From Burkholderiales bacterium (lineage in GTDB: Bacteria > Pseudomonadota > Gammaproteobacteria > Burkholderiales > Burkholderiaceae_C): a DNA stretch of 64,000 nt. The stretch covers positions 461,374-525,373 of the forward strand of contig JAFKGD010000007.1 in NCBI GenBank assembly GCA_017307855.1, written 5' to 3'. Position numbers and translations under genes: made by a program. Shown here piece after piece: positions 17,160 through 26,403 of the stretch; positions within the stretch are counted from its first letter, which is position 1; each line of letters opens with the position of its first letter. Below the pieces are notes generated by a model. It had not been told where the DNA came from, searched no databases, and saw only the letters and a list, made by a program, of their open reading frames with translations.

Positions 17160-18630
17160 GCAGACCTTCAATTCCGCACGCGGCCGCCGATGGCTGCTGG
17201 CGCCCCTGGCCGCCGCCGCGCTGTCCGGCTGCTCGATGATTCCGCAGTACGAGCGGCCTGCCGCACCGGTGCCCGCCGTCTACGCCGGCGTTGGCGTGCC
17301 GCCGGCGTCGGGGCCGGCCGGCACCGCGGCCGACATCGCCTGGCAGGACTTCTTCACCGATGCGCGGCTCAGGCAACTGATCGACGTCGCGCTGCAGAAC
17401 AACCGCGACCTGCGCGTGTCGGTGCTCAACATCGAGCAGGCTAGGGCGCAGTTCCAGATCCGCCGTGCCGACCTCTTCCCCACCGTCGGCGTACAGGGCA
17501 CGGCACAACGCGCACCCAACGCGGTCAACGGCGACCTGACCAACAGCTTCAGCGTGGGCCTGGCGGTGTCGTCCTGGGAAATCGACTTCTTCGGCCGGGT
17601 CGCTGCACTGAAAGAACAGGCGCTGGCGCAGTACCTGGCCACGGCCGAGGCGCGCCGCGCCGCGCAGACCAGCCTGGTCGCCTCGGTTGCAGCGGGATGG
17701 CTCAACCTGCTGGCCGACGAGGAACTGCTCGAACTCACGCGCCAGACGCTGGCCACACGCGACGAATCGCTGCGCCTGACACGCCTGCGCTTCGACAACG
17801 GCGCGTCGTCCGAACTCGATTTCCGCCAGGCCGAATCGCTGGCCGAGGCCGCGCGCGCCACGCTGGCGCAGTTGCAGCGCCAGCGCGCTCAGGACGAAAA
17901 CGCGCTCGTGCTGCTGCTGGGCCAGAGCCTGCCGCCCGGCATCCTGCAGCCGTCGGCACGCCTGACGCCGCTGACCGACCTGCCGGCCGTGCCGGCGGGC
18001 CTGCCCTCCGACCTGCTGATCACCCGGCCCGACATCCGCCAGGCCGAGCAGCAATTGATCGCGGCCAACGCCAACATCGGCGCGGCGCGCGCGGCATTCT
18101 TCCCGCGCATTTCGCTCACGGCCACGGCCGGCACGGCCAGCCGCGAACTCTCCGGCCTGTTCGAGAGCGGTTCGTGGGGCTTCACGCTCGCGCCCTCGTT
18201 GCTGCTGCCGATCTTCGATGCCGGCCGCAACCAGGCCGGGCTCGAATCGGCCCGCGCGGGCCAGCAGATCGCGATCGCGCAATACGAGAAGTCGATCCAG
18301 TCGGCCTTCCGCGAGGTGTCGGACGCACTGGCCGGCCGCGCCACGCTGGGCGAGCAACTGCGTGCCACGCGAGCGCAGGCCGAGGCCGAGTCGCAGCGCT
18401 TCCGGCTGTCCGACCTGCGCTACCGCAACGGTATCGCCAGCTTCCTGGACACGCTGGATGCGCAGCGCTCGCTGTTCGCCACCCAGCAGGCGCTGGTGCA
18501 GACACGGCTGGCGCAGTTGCAGAACCAGGTGCAGCTCTACCGTGCGCTGGGCGGCGGCTGGAGCGCCGCCGATACGGCCGCCGCCGAGGCGGCCATGGGC
18601 CAGCCGCCTGCCGCCACGGCGGCACGCTGA
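17152..18630 (+). CDS. Outer-membrane efflux channel lipoprotein (OprM/NodT family)
   Basis: A 492-residue outer-membrane factor. The signal peptide ends in LSGC with lipidated Cys27, and the mature protein starts SMIPQYERPAAPVPAVY as in OprM/TtgC. Two repeats of the OEP domain follow, with the landmarks SWEIDFFGRVAALKEQAL and LLLPIFDAGRNQAGLE. Trimeric, it forms the tunnel through the outer membrane for the pump. The ATG at 17152, preceded by GGGAGAG, overlaps the pump stop, so translation is coupled. Adaptor, pump and channel form one operon under the divergent TetR gene. Confidence 0.93.
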   Translation: MTKQTFNSARGRRWLLAPLAAAALSGCSMIPQYERPAAPVPAVYAGVGVPPASGPAGTAADIAWQDFFTDARLRQLIDVALQNNRDLRVSVLNIEQARAQFQIRRADLFPTVGVQGTAQRAPNAVNGDLTNSFSVGLAVSSWEIDFFGRVAALKEQALAQYLATAEARRAAQTSLVASVAAGWLNLLADEELLELTRQTLATRDESLRLTRLRFDNGASSELDFRQAESLAEAARATLAQLQRQRAQDENALVLLLGQSLPPGILQPSARLTPLTDLPAVPAGLPSDLLITRPDIRQAEQQLIAANANIGAARAAFFPRISLTATAGTASRELSGLFESGSWGFTLAPSLLLPIFDAGRNQAGLESARAGQQIAIAQYEKSIQSAFREVSDALAGRATLGEQLRATRAQAEAESQRFRLSDLRYRNGIASFLDTLDAQRSLFATQQALVQTRLAQLQNQVQLYRALGGGWSAADTAAAEAAMGQPPAATAAR

Positions 18631-18717
18631 CCGCCTGGCCCCGGCGGCCCGGCCCTCGAAATGAGTGCCGGGGCGCGGGGCGGGCTCTCCCCGGGGCGAG
18701 GGTCAGACCTCTCGCCC

Positions 18718-18723
18718 TATAAT
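18718..18723 (+). promoter_or_regulatory. Candidate -10 element for the cytochrome c5 gene
   Basis: A perfect TATAAT stands alone in GC-rich DNA 47 bases upstream of the cytochrome start. No good -35 hexamer is visible at 16-18 bases, so an activator may be needed. Confidence 0.4.
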
Positions 18724-18769
18724 CGTGGGTTGATTGCCCCGCCCCCGAGCCCCGATTACAGAGGACGCC

Positions 18770-19339
18770 ATGAGCGCTAGCCACGAAGAAGCCCACACCG
18801 GCCCGATCAAGACCCCGAAGCAACTGCTCTGGACGACGTTCTTCGCCTTCGTCGTTCCCGTCTTCATCATCATCGGCCTCGTGTACTTCGTGGTGTCGGC
18901 CAACAAGCCGGCCGGAGCCGGCCAGAGCGAAGTCCTCGGCGGCGTGAGCGCACAACAGCGCGAGCAGGCGGTGGAGCACCGCATCCAGAAGGTCGGCGCG
19001 ATCGAGATCCGCGACGCCAATCGTCCGCTGGCCAGCGGCGAGCAGGTCTTCAAGACGCAGTGCATCGCCTGCCACGGCACGCCCGGCATCCCGGGCGCAC
19101 CCCACCTGGGTGACGCGGCCGCCTGGGCCGCGCGCATCAAGACCGGCTACGAGGCCCTGCTGAACTCCGCGCTCAAGGGCAAGGGCGCGATGCCGGCCCA
19201 GGGCGGTGGCGATTTCGAAGACGTGGAAATCGGCCGCGCCGTGGTCTACCTGGCCAACTCGGGCGGCGCCAGCTTCCCGGTGCCGGATCGTCCGGCAGCG
19301 GCAGCACCCGAAGGCGCGGCGTCGGCGCCGGCCAACTGA
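18770..19339 (+). CDS. Membrane-anchored cytochrome c5
   Basis: A 189-residue monohaem cytochrome c. One membrane helix (about residues 20-42) anchors it to the inner membrane. The haem motif CIACH is at 98-102, and the likely sixth ligand Met is in KGAMPAQGGG with the GGDFEDVEIGRAVVYLAN ending typical of cytochrome c5. The C-terminal tail is Ala/Pro-rich. It probably carries electrons from the bc1 complex or a dehydrogenase to a terminal oxidase. AGAGGA lies four bases upstream of the ATG, a TATAAT further up, and a terminator after the stop, so it is a single-gene unit. Confidence 0.9.
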   Translation: MSASHEEAHTGPIKTPKQLLWTTFFAFVVPVFIIIGLVYFVVSANKPAGAGQSEVLGGVSAQQREQAVEHRIQKVGAIEIRDANRPLASGEQVFKTQCIACHGTPGIPGAPHLGDAAAWAARIKTGYEALLNSALKGKGAMPAQGGGDFEDVEIGRAVVYLANSGGASFPVPDRPAAAAPEGAASAPAN

Positions 19340-19359
19340 GGCTGCAGGCTCCATACAAG

Positions 19360-19386
19360 AAAAGCCGGTCACCGACCGGCTTTTTT
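19360..19386 (+). terminator. Rho-independent terminator after cytochrome c5
   Basis: A perfect stem aaaagccggtc / gaccggctttt with a three-base loop acc is followed by a run of six T residues on the plus strand, 20 bases after the stop. The A-rich left arm may let it also work for the convergent gene. Confidence 0.9.
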
Positions 19387-19452
19387 CATGGGCGGGCCGT
19401 CGCGGGGTGACAAACGCCCTCGCGAGCCTGAAGGCCCTTCATCATGGCCTGG

Positions 19453-20007
19453 TCACCCCTGGTGGCCGGCCTGCTGCTGCCCCGCCGGACTCATCACGTA
19501 GCCGTAGTGCGCCGGCAGGTCCGCGGCGCGCACTTCCTGCACGGACCAGCGCCCCTGTTCGATGGCATCGGCGGCCAGGGCCACGTCCTGCGAATGTACG
19601 AGGCCGAAGCCGGCCTCGGTCAGCAGGTAGACGCGGCCGGCTTCGTCGGTGAGGCAGGCACTCACCTCGCCGGCCTCTCGGCCGGTGTGGGACGCCACGC
19701 GGCCATCGTCGTGCAGGCGCCAGATCCATGGCGTGGCTTCGAGTTCGACATAGACGCGCTGCGGTCCGTTCTGGAAGAACCACCGGCCCTCGCCATCGCG
19801 CTCGTAGTTGCGGTGGATGAAGTCGACGAGTTTCTCGTGACGCAGGAGCGAGCCTCTGGCACCGGGCGCGGCACTGGCGAAGGGGCCGAGCGCCTGGGTG
19901 CGGTCGTCGCGCATGTACCACTGGCCACGCGCGTCCAGGCCGAGCCAGCCGTAGCAGTCGGGCACGTTGGGCCACTTGGCCATGGCCTGGCGGACGATGT
20001 CATCCAT
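19453..20007 (-). CDS. Conserved hypothetical protein (possibly DUF2946-labelled)
   Basis: A 184-residue soluble protein of unknown function. I recall close relatives throughout Comamonadaceae, possibly labelled DUF2946 in databases, but I am unsure of that label. It is rich in Trp, Tyr and acidic residues, with blocks WPNVPDCYGWLGLDARGQWY, RHEKLVDFIHRNY and GRWFFQNGPQRVYVELE. No signal peptide, membrane helix or catalytic motif is evident. The ATG at 20007 (MDDIVRQAM) lies inside the end of the yheT gene (8-base overlap), so the two are co-translated and probably functionally linked. Confidence 0.75.
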   Translation of the reverse strand: MDDIVRQAMAKWPNVPDCYGWLGLDARGQWYMRDDRTQALGPFASAAPGARGSLLRHEKLVDFIHRNYERDGEGRWFFQNGPQRVYVELEATPWIWRLHDDGRVASHTGREAGEVSACLTDEAGRVYLLTEAGFGLVHSQDVALAADAIEQGRWSVQEVRAADLPAHYGYVMSPAGQQQAGHQG

Positions 20008-21070
20008 GGTCGGATTGTGGGGCGCCCGGCGCGCCGGCGGCCGCAATGGCACGCGGGGTCACCGCGCTGACATGCTGCAACAGCCAGCGCCCCACGGACT
20101 GGGGCATGTCTGCCACGTGGCCGGGCCAGCCGCCGCCGGCAAAGCCGACGTGACCGCCGTGCGCGGGCTGCCACAGCGTCACGTGCGGCCCCACTTCGCC
20201 GGGCCGCGGCAGGCTGGCGGCCGGAACGAAGGGATCGTTGAGGGCGTTGAGAGCCAGCGCCGGGATGCGGATGCTGGCCAGGTGCGGCTTGGCCGAGGCT
20301 CGCCGCCAGTAGTCGTCGACGCCGGCGAAGCCGTGCAACGGGCCGGTGAAGACGTCGTCGAACTCGTACAGGTCGCGCGCGGCCAGCAGGCGCGCGCGGT
20401 CGAACAGGCCGGGGTGCTGGGCCAGTTTGGCCAGCGCCTTGGGCTTCATGGTGCGCAGGAACATGCGCGTGTAGATCTGCCGGTTGAGGCCCTGCCCGAT
20501 GTGGGCACCTCCGGCCGCCAGATCGAGCGGCGAGCACACGGCGGCCACGGCGCGCACGGTCTGCGCGGCCGAATCGCCGGCCTCCTCCGCCCAGCGCAGC
20601 AGCGCATTGCCGCCCAGCGACACCCCCACGGCGACCACGTCGCCACCGCCCTGTGCGCGGTGGCGTGCGGCGATGCCGGCCAGCATCCAGCCCACCTCTT
20701 CGTGATCGCCCGAGTGATAGGCGCGCGGCGCGAGGTTGATCTCGCCGCTGCAGCCGCGGAAGTGCGGCACCGCATAGGCCAGGCCCTGCTGGCGCGCAAA
20801 GCCGGCGAAGGCCTGTGCGTAGTGGCTGCGCGACGAGCCTTCCAGCCCATGGAACAACACCAGCAGCGGTGCACCGGCCGCCGCCAGCGCGTCGCTGCCG
20901 GTGAGCCAGTCGATGTCCACGAAATCGCCGTCAGGCGTGGTGCGGCGCTCACGCGTGAATGCCACAGGCGCACCCTGCACGCGGCGCGAGAACAGCGCGG
21001 GCCAGATGGTCTGCAGATGCCCGCCGGGCAGCCAGCCCGGCGCGGCGTAGGCCAGACTGTCGCCGGTCAA
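20000..21070 (-). CDS. yheT: YheT-family alpha/beta hydrolase
   Basis: A 356-residue hydrolase of the YheT/ABHD1-3 family. The order is GWLPGGHLQTIWPAL at 12-26, LLVLFHGLEGSSRSHYA (oxyanion region), HFRGCSGE, the nucleophile elbow GVSLGGN, and the late histidine in PAHGGHVGFAGG. Relatives are thought to act on esters or lipids; the bacterial role is not settled. It overlaps the downstream gene by eight bases and the upstream NTF2-like gene by ATGA, so the three form one unit. Confidence 0.9.
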   Translation of the reverse strand: MTGDSLAYAAPGWLPGGHLQTIWPALFSRRVQGAPVAFTRERRTTPDGDFVDIDWLTGSDALAAAGAPLLVLFHGLEGSSRSHYAQAFAGFARQQGLAYAVPHFRGCSGEINLAPRAYHSGDHEEVGWMLAGIAARHRAQGGGDVVAVGVSLGGNALLRWAEEAGDSAAQTVRAVAAVCSPLDLAAGGAHIGQGLNRQIYTRMFLRTMKPKALAKLAQHPGLFDRARLLAARDLYEFDDVFTGPLHGFAGVDDYWRRASAKPHLASIRIPALALNALNDPFVPAASLPRPGEVGPHVTLWQPAHGGHVGFAGGGWPGHVADMPQSVGRWLLQHVSAVTPRAIAAAGAPGAPQSDHG

Positions 21071-21519
21071 TGCAGTACGGCCGGGCGCTCGGACACGTCG
21101 GCCACCTCGTGCGGGCTGCCGGGGCTCGCATGATGGGCCACCATGCGCCAGCCCTGCGCGGTCTTGTGATAGACGTTGGTGGCCATGACCCAGGCTTCGC
21201 GCGGCCCCTCGGGCGTGAGCACGCGGATGCGTTCGAGCACGCTGTGCACCGACGAGGTGAGCGACTCGACGCGGCGCACCCGATCGACATGCACGTCGAT
21301 GTGGCCATTGGCGAACATCAGCTCGAACGCCGCGCGGATCGCCGCGCTGCCCACCAGGCGCGGCCCGCCCGGATGGACGCAGAACACGTCGTCCTCGTCG
21401 GCCCAGACGGCCATGAGCGCGTCGATGTCGGCGCGTTGCAGGGCGTCGTAGAACGCCGATTCGATGTCGAGGGCGCTGCCGCCGAGCGCGGCGACGGCCT
21501 TGAGTGGAGCCTTGGGCAT
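21067..21519 (-). CDS. NTF2-like (SnoaL/DUF4440-type) small protein
   Basis: A 150-residue protein with the cone-shaped NTF2-like fold. The opening IESAFYDALQRADIDALMAVWADEDDVFCVHPGG and the later RIRVLTPEGPREAWVMATNVYHKTAQGWRMVAHHAS pattern are typical of the SnoaL/DUF4440 group, which includes isomerases, dehydratases and ligand-binding proteins. No specific activity can be assigned. The start at 21519 was chosen over one twelve codons upstream because it gives a compact N-terminus. It is coupled by ATGA to yheT. Confidence 0.8.
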   Translation of the reverse strand: MPKAPLKAVAALGGSALDIESAFYDALQRADIDALMAVWADEDDVFCVHPGGPRLVGSAAIRAAFELMFANGHIDVHVDRVRRVESLTSSVHSVLERIRVLTPEGPREAWVMATNVYHKTAQGWRMVAHHASPGSPHEVADVSERPAVLH

Positions 21520-21559
21520 GGATGTGTTGACGCCGGGGGCGGCCCGGCGTGGCAAGGGT

Positions 21560-22360
21560 TCAGGCCGCGTCGGCCCGCACGGGCGATTCTGCCGTGCTTT
21601 GCCAGGCGTCGCGCAACACCTGGGCCATGCCCCCCTCGCCGCGCGCGGTGGCGGCTTGCCACAGCAGTTCGGGCGCGAGCACGTGCACGCCGGCCGGCGC
21701 CACGGCCAGCGCCTGCGCCACCACTTCGGCCAGCCTGGCTGGCTGCAACGGGCGGTCGCCCTCGGGGATCATGTAGCGGAAGATGGACAGCATCCAAGCG
21801 GCCAGCCGTTGTGGCGGACTCATCGCGCCTGCGCCGCCACCGGCAGTGCGCGCGGCCCGCACGATCAGTACGCGCTCGAAGCCCAGCATCGCCACGCCCT
21901 GTTCGTCGAGGTTGGCCAGCCCGCGCCGCAACGCATCGGGCAGGCGGCCCGGGTCGTGCGGCAGCACCAGCGCGAGCGTGCGCACGCCGGCGGCGCGCAG
22001 CCAGCGCGCCAGCGGCAGCAGCTGCTCGGGCGCGGGCGTCCAGAGCGCGCGTTCACGTTCACCCGCGGCGCGCGCGGGCTCGAACAGCACCAGGGCCTCG
22101 TCGATGCCCGTCGCCAGCGCCAGCGGCCAGGCCTCGGGAGAGCCTCCCGGCACGCGCAGCGGCTCCACGTCCTTGAGGCCGGTGCGCATGGCTTCTTGCA
22201 CCAGCACCTGCACGCGCGCGTGGCGGCGCGCGCCCGCCAGGCGGTGCAGCACCTCGCTGCCCAGGCTGCCGGTGGCACCCGCGACAAGGGCCACAGGCCG
22301 GCGCGGCGCACCCGGCGCGGGGCGCAGCGACGCGTGCAACGCCTGGGTCGGGGAGGTCAT
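21560..22360 (-). CDS. NAD(P)-binding Rossmann protein, atypical SDR-like
   Basis: A 266-residue protein whose N-terminus VALVAGATGSLGSEVLHRLAG (about residues 22-42) is a Rossmann dinucleotide-binding motif of the extended or atypical SDR/NmrA kind. The rest is Leu/Ala/Arg-rich and shows no YxxxK pair, so it may bind a nucleotide without being a dehydrogenase. The frame stays open far upstream, but the ATG at 22360 places the Rossmann loop at the expected distance. It lies 17 bases downstream of the cyclic-nucleotide-binding gene, and the two look co-transcribed. Confidence 0.7.
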   Translation of the reverse strand: MTSPTQALHASLRPAPGAPRRPVALVAGATGSLGSEVLHRLAGARRHARVQVLVQEAMRTGLKDVEPLRVPGGSPEAWPLALATGIDEALVLFEPARAAGERERALWTPAPEQLLPLARWLRAAGVRTLALVLPHDPGRLPDALRRGLANLDEQGVAMLGFERVLIVRAARTAGGGAGAMSPPQRLAAWMLSIFRYMIPEGDRPLQPARLAEVVAQALAVAPAGVHVLAPELLWQAATARGEGGMAQVLRDAWQSTAESPVRADAA

Positions 22361-22377
22361 GGGGCGGGGCCGGGCCT

Positions 22378-22938
22378 TCAGCCGAGCAGGCGCTGGTTGA
22401 TCGCGTGCGTGGCGTCCAGCTCCTGTTGCAGCGCGCGGCTCACCTGGGCCAGCGTCTTGAGCTTGCGGTTGTTCTCGCGCAGCCGGTCGGCCATGCGCTT
22501 GGAGATGGCCAGCAGCAGACGCGCGGCCACGCCGGGGTGCTCGTCCATGAGGCGGCGCAGCGAATCGCGCGCCATCACAGCCACCAGCAGGTCGGTGGCC
22601 GCCGTGCAGGTGGCCGAGCGCGGCCCGCCGTCGAGCAGCCCCATCTCGCCGATCAGGCTGCCCGGACCGATGACCCCGACCACCGTGCCTTCGCGCGGCG
22701 CCGTGGCGCCGGTATCCACGCGCACCTCGCCATCGAGAAGCAGCACCATGTAGTCGGTGTGGATGGTCTCGCCTTCCTGCATGAAGACGGCCCCGGCGCC
22801 CACGCGCGAGGGCGTCATGTAGTCGAGCACCACGCGCGCGTCGGCGATCCCCAGTTCGGCCAGCGCCGAGGTGGTGGCCAGCAACTGCGCCGCGTGCTCG
22901 CGGATGTCGCTGACCGGGCGGCTGGGGGGGGAGTCCAT
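22378..22938 (-). CDS. Stand-alone cyclic nucleotide-binding (Crp-like) domain protein
   Basis: A 186-residue protein with one cNMP-binding beta-roll. The phosphate-binding cassette GEMGLLDGGPRSATCTA (near residue 95-111) keeps the Glu and Arg that contact the cyclic phosphate and ribose. The C-terminus (about 135-186) is a helical, coiled-coil-like segment (RMADRLRENNRKLKTLAQVSR), with no helix-turn-helix, so this is not a Crp transcription factor but a sensor that presumably acts on a partner. The neighbour on the same strand is the NAD(P)-binding protein, a candidate partner. The start at 22938 gives MDSPPSRPVSDIREHA. Confidence 0.85.
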   Translation of the reverse strand: MDSPPSRPVSDIREHAAQLLATTSALAELGIADARVVLDYMTPSRVGAGAVFMQEGETIHTDYMVLLLDGEVRVDTGATAPREGTVVGVIGPGSLIGEMGLLDGGPRSATCTAATDLLVAVMARDSLRRLMDEHPGVAARLLLAISKRMADRLRENNRKLKTLAQVSRALQQELDATHAINQRLLG

Positions 22939-22976
22939 CGCGGGCATTGTAGGTGCGCACCCACGCACCGCGCCTG

Positions 22977-23681
22977 TCAGGGCAGCGGCCAGACCCCGCC
23001 GCCACCGACGGCGTAGCGGGCCAGCCCATCGGCCGCATCGACCGTCCAGCCGCCCGTGAATTCACCGAACGCCGGCAGCACGGCGCCACGCCCCTGCTGC
23101 GTGAAGCACGGCAGGCGCAGGCGGTCGCGGCCCGGGCCCTGCAGCCAGCAGGCGGGATGCACGTGGCCGGCCAGAACGAAGTGCGTGGCATGGGCCTGCG
23201 GCTCGTGGCAGCACGCGAAGGGGCCGAGCAACCAGGGCTCGCCCACCACCGCAATGCCCAGGTGCGCCGGCGGATCGCCCGCGCGGTCGTCGTGATTGCC
23301 GCGCACCAGGGTGATCGCCAGGTCGGCATGGCGCGTGCGCCAGTGCGCCAATTGCGCGAGCAGCGAGGCGTTGTGCGCCTGCGCGGCATGCAGCAGGTCG
23401 CCCAGCACCACCAGATGCCGCACCGGCCGTGCGGCCAGCAGCGCATCGAGCCGCGAGAGGTTGGCCGCCGTGGTGCCGGCCGGCACGGGCTGGCCCAGTG
23501 CGCGGAAGGTGGCGGCCTTGCCCAGATGCACGTCGGCCACGAACAGCACGGCCTGCGCCGGCCACCAGAGCGCCCGGTCGGGCAACAGCTCCAGGGCTTC
23601 GCCGGCCCAGTGGACGATGACGGGAGCGGGGGACACGACGGACGGCGCCGGGCGGGCAGGCGCGGGGAACGGAACAGGCAT
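22977..23681 (-). CDS. pdeM: Ligase-associated DNA damage response endonuclease PdeM
   Basis: A 234-residue calcineurin-like metallophosphoesterase. The metal-site motifs are all present: FVADVHLGKA, LGDLLHA, LVRGNHDD and AGHVHPACW. The family is named PdeM and is encoded with the Lhr helicase, ATP-dependent ligase and beta-lactamase-fold exonuclease in a DNA repair cassette. It lies 55 bases downstream of lhr on the same strand, last of the four. It probably processes DNA ends or nicks during repair; the natural substrate is not settled. Confidence 0.92.
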   Translation of the reverse strand: MPVPFPAPARPAPSVVSPAPVIVHWAGEALELLPDRALWWPAQAVLFVADVHLGKAATFRALGQPVPAGTTAANLSRLDALLAARPVRHLVVLGDLLHAAQAHNASLLAQLAHWRTRHADLAITLVRGNHDDRAGDPPAHLGIAVVGEPWLLGPFACCHEPQAHATHFVLAGHVHPACWLQGPGRDRLRLPCFTQQGRGAVLPAFGEFTGGWTVDAADGLARYAVGGGGVWPLP

Positions 23682-23736
23682 CGCGCCGCAGCTTAACCGC
23701 GCCGCGGCAGCCGCGATGCCGGCGCGGTCTATCGAT

Positions 23737-26403
23737 CTACAGCGGCGGCAGCGGGCGAGACGGCCGGCGCTGGCGGCGCGGGCGCCGCGAGGGCGGCGAC
23801 GGGTCCGGGTCGCCGAAATCCAGCGCGGCGCGCACGCCGCCCGTCCCGCCCGCGGCTGCCTCTTCCTGCGTGCCGCCGGCGGCCGCTTCGAGCTGCCGCA
23901 CCATCCGCGCGATGCGGTCGGCCGCGTTCTCGTTGCTGAGCTTCTCGCGGAAGCGTTCCACCATCAGCGGAAAGCCGAACGGCGTGGGACGCGACAGCGG
24001 CTGGAGCACCAGCGCCTGCGCGGCCATGCGGGCGAGGCTCTGGGCCAGACGGCCGATCTCCAGCTCCTGCGACAGCAATTCCTGCTCGGCCTGCGCGAGC
24101 AACCGGTTGGCCGGGTCGTACTTGCGGAACACTTCCCAGAACAGCGACGACGAGGCCTGCAACTGCTTCTGGCTGCGCCGCTCGCCCGGGTGGCCCTGGA
24201 ACACCAGCCCGCTGACGCGCGCGATCTCGCGGAAGCGCCGCTGCGCGAGCTCGCTGGCGTTCAGGCTCTCCAGCACTTCGTGCAGCAGCTCGTCGTGGCC
24301 GCGCGCGGCCAGCAGCGCGGGCAGCCGCTCTTCCCAAGCGATCTCGGTGGCCGACAGCAACTCGAAGCCGTAGTCGTTCACCGCCATCGAGAACGTGCCG
24401 GGCCTCTCGCGCGCCGCGCGCCAGGCCAGCAGGCTGGCCAGCCCCATGTGCACGAGCCGGCCCGCGAAAGGGTAGAGGAAGAGGTGCCAGCCTTCGCGCG
24501 TGTGCAGGGTTTCGGCGAGCAGCGTCCCGGGGGTCGGCAGCGCCGACCAGCGCTGCTGCACCTCGAGCAGCGGGCGCGCGCGCTGCAGCTCGGGGCTGTC
24601 GTATCGGCCGGCCGCCGCCAGCGCCAGCTGCTCCACCGTGGCCTCGGCCAGGGTGGTGGACAGCGGCATGCGGCCGCCGTTCCAGCGCGGCACGGTGGCG
24701 CGGTCACCCGAGGCGCGGCGCACGAAGGCCGTCATCTGGTGCACCTTCACCAGCTCCAGCGGGCGCCCGCCAAACAGGAAGCAGTCACCCGGCCGCATGC
24801 GCGCCACGAAGCTTTCCTCGACCGTGCCCAGCCGCGCGCCGCCACCGCCCGCGCTCCACCACTGCACGGCCATGCTGGCGTCGCTCACGATGGTGCCGAT
24901 GTTCATGCGGTGCCGGCGCGCCAGCCGCGCATCGGGCACGCGCCACACGCCCTCGTCGTCGGGCACGACGCGGTGATAGTCGGGATAGGCCGCGAGCGAC
25001 GCGCCACCCTGCCGCACGAAGTCCAGGCACCACTGCCAGGTGGCGGCTTCGAGCTGCCGGTACGACGCCGCCGTGCGCACTTCGTCGTACAGTTCTTCCG
25101 GCACGAAGCCACCACCCAGCGCCACGGTGACGAGGTGCTGCACCAGCACGTCGAGCGGCTGCGCGGGCGGCGTGCGCGATTCGATGTGGCCAGCCGCCAC
25201 CGCCGCGCGCGCGGCTGCGCCCTCCACCATCTCGACGCTGTGCGTGGGCACGACGGTGATGCGCGAGGGCCGGCCCGGTGCGTGGCCCGAGCGGCCGGCG
25301 CGCTGCAGCAGCCGCGCCACGCCCTTGGGCGAGCCGATCTGCAGCACTCGCTCCACCGGCAGGAAGTCCACGCCCAGGTCGAGGCTCGACGTACACACCA
25401 CGGCGCGCAGCGTGCCGGCCTTCAGGCCCTGCTCCACCCATTCGCGCACTTCGCGGTCCAGCGAACCGTGGTGCAGCGCGATCGCACCCGCCCATTCGGG
25501 CCGCGCTTCCAGCAGCGCCTGATACCAGATCTCGGACTGCGAGCGCGTGTTGGTGAACACCAGCGTGGTGCCGCTGGCGTCGATCTCGGCCACCACCTGC
25601 GGCAGCATGGTCAGGCCCAGATGTCCGGCCCACGGGAAGCGCGCGGCGGCCGGGGGCAACAGGGTGTCGATGCGCAGATCCTTCGGGGTCTGCCCGCGCA
25701 CCAGCGCCGGCGGCGGCGCGTCGGCCACCGGCTCGCCGACCAGGGCCTGCATGGCCTCGTCGAGGTTGCCCAGCGTTGCCGACATGCCCCAGGTGACGAG
25801 CTGCGGATTCCAGCGCCGCAGACGCGCCAGCGCCAGTTGCACCTGCACGCCGCGCTTGTTGCCCAGCAGTTCGTGCCACTCGTCGGCCACGACCATGCGC
25901 ACGCGGCCCAGCACGTCGCGCGCATCGGCCCGCGCCAGCAGCAGCGACAGGCTCTCGGGGGTGGTGACCAGCACGCTCGGCAGCCGCTTGCCCTGAGCGG
26001 CGCGCTCGGCGCTCGTGATGTCGCCGGTGCGCAGGCCCACGTCCCAGAGCGGCATCGCATCCGCGCCCGCGGGGCCGAGCGCATCGAGGGCATCGCGCAG
26101 CGCCCGCGCGGTGTCGGCGGCCAGGGCGCGCATGGGCGTGAGCCACACCACCGTGAGCGGCGCGGGCTGCGGCGCCGCGCGTGGTGGCTTGCGCGTGCGC
26201 ACCGGTGCCAGCGCGAGCAGCGCCCCGAGCCACACGGCATACGTCTTGCCGGCGCCCGTGGTCGCATGCAGCAGGCCGGACTGCCCGCGGCCGATCGCTG
26301 CCCACGCCTGGCGCTGGAAGGCAAAGGGCTTCCAGCCGCGCGCGGCGAACCATGCGTCGATGGCACGCCGCAGCGTCGGCCGCGGGGTCGGTGTCTCGTT
26401 CAT
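23737..26403 (-). CDS. lhr: Ligase-associated DNA helicase Lhr (short, Lhr-Core type)
   Basis: An 888-residue superfamily 2 ATP-dependent 3'-5' helicase. The motifs are Q-like [11 protein letters not shown], Walker [11 protein letters not shown] at about residues 47-56, DEAH-type [14 protein letters not shown] (motif III) and [16 protein letters not shown] (motif VI). The C-terminal part carries the winged-helix and Lhr-core domain. The length matches Lhr-Core rather than the 1500-residue Lhr. The ATG at 26403 gives [18 protein letters not shown], and its ATGA overlaps the ligase stop. A longer in-frame reading upstream only mirrors the ligase gene. The C-terminus ends in a Pro/Arg-rich tail. 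Confidence 0.93.
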   Translation of the reverse strand: MNETPTPRPTLRRAIDAWFAARGWKPFAFQRQAWAAIGRGQSGLLHATTGAGKTYAVWLGALLALAPVRTRKPPRAAPQPAPLTVVWLTPMRALAADTARALRDALDALGPAGADAMPLWDVGLRTGDITSAERAAQGKRLPSVLVTTPESLSLLLARADARDVLGRVRMVVADEWHELLGNKRGVQVQLALARLRRWNPQLVTWGMSATLGNLDEAMQALVGEPVADAPPPALVRGQTPKDLRIDTLLPPAAARFPWAGHLGLTMLPQVVAEIDASGTTLVFTNTRSQSEIWYQALLEARPEWAGAIALHHGSLDREVREWVEQGLKAGTLRAVVCTSSLDLGVDFLPVERVLQIGSPKGVARLLQRAGRSGHAPGRPSRITVVPTHSVEMVEGAAARAAVAAGHIESRTPPAQPLDVLVQHLVTVALGGGFVPEELYDEVRTAASYRQLEAATWQWCLDFVRQGGASLAAYPDYHRVVPDDEGVWRVPDARLARRHRMNIGTIVSDASMAVQWWSAGGGGARLGTVEESFVARMRPGDCFLFGGRPLELVKVHQMTAFVRRASGDRATVPRWNGGRMPLSTTLAEATVEQLALAAAGRYDSPELQRARPLLEVQQRWSALPTPGTLLAETLHTREGWHLFLYPFAGRLVHMGLASLLAWRAARERPGTFSMAVNDYGFELLSATEIAWEERLPALLAARGHDELLHEVLESLNASELAQRRFREIARVSGLVFQGHPGERRSQKQLQASSSLFWEVFRKYDPANRLLAQAEQELLSQELEIGRLAQSLARMAAQALVLQPLSRPTPFGFPLMVERFREKLSNENAADRIARMVRQLEAAAGGTQEEAAAGGTGGVRAALDFGDPDPSPPSRRPRRQRRPSRPLPPL

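Noticed and set aside
21560-23446. A single 628-codon minus-strand protein joining the Rossmann protein with upstream sequence
   Set aside because: The upstream part runs out of frame through the cyclic-nucleotide-binding and PdeM genes; an ATG at 22360 gives a sensible Rossmann N-terminus.
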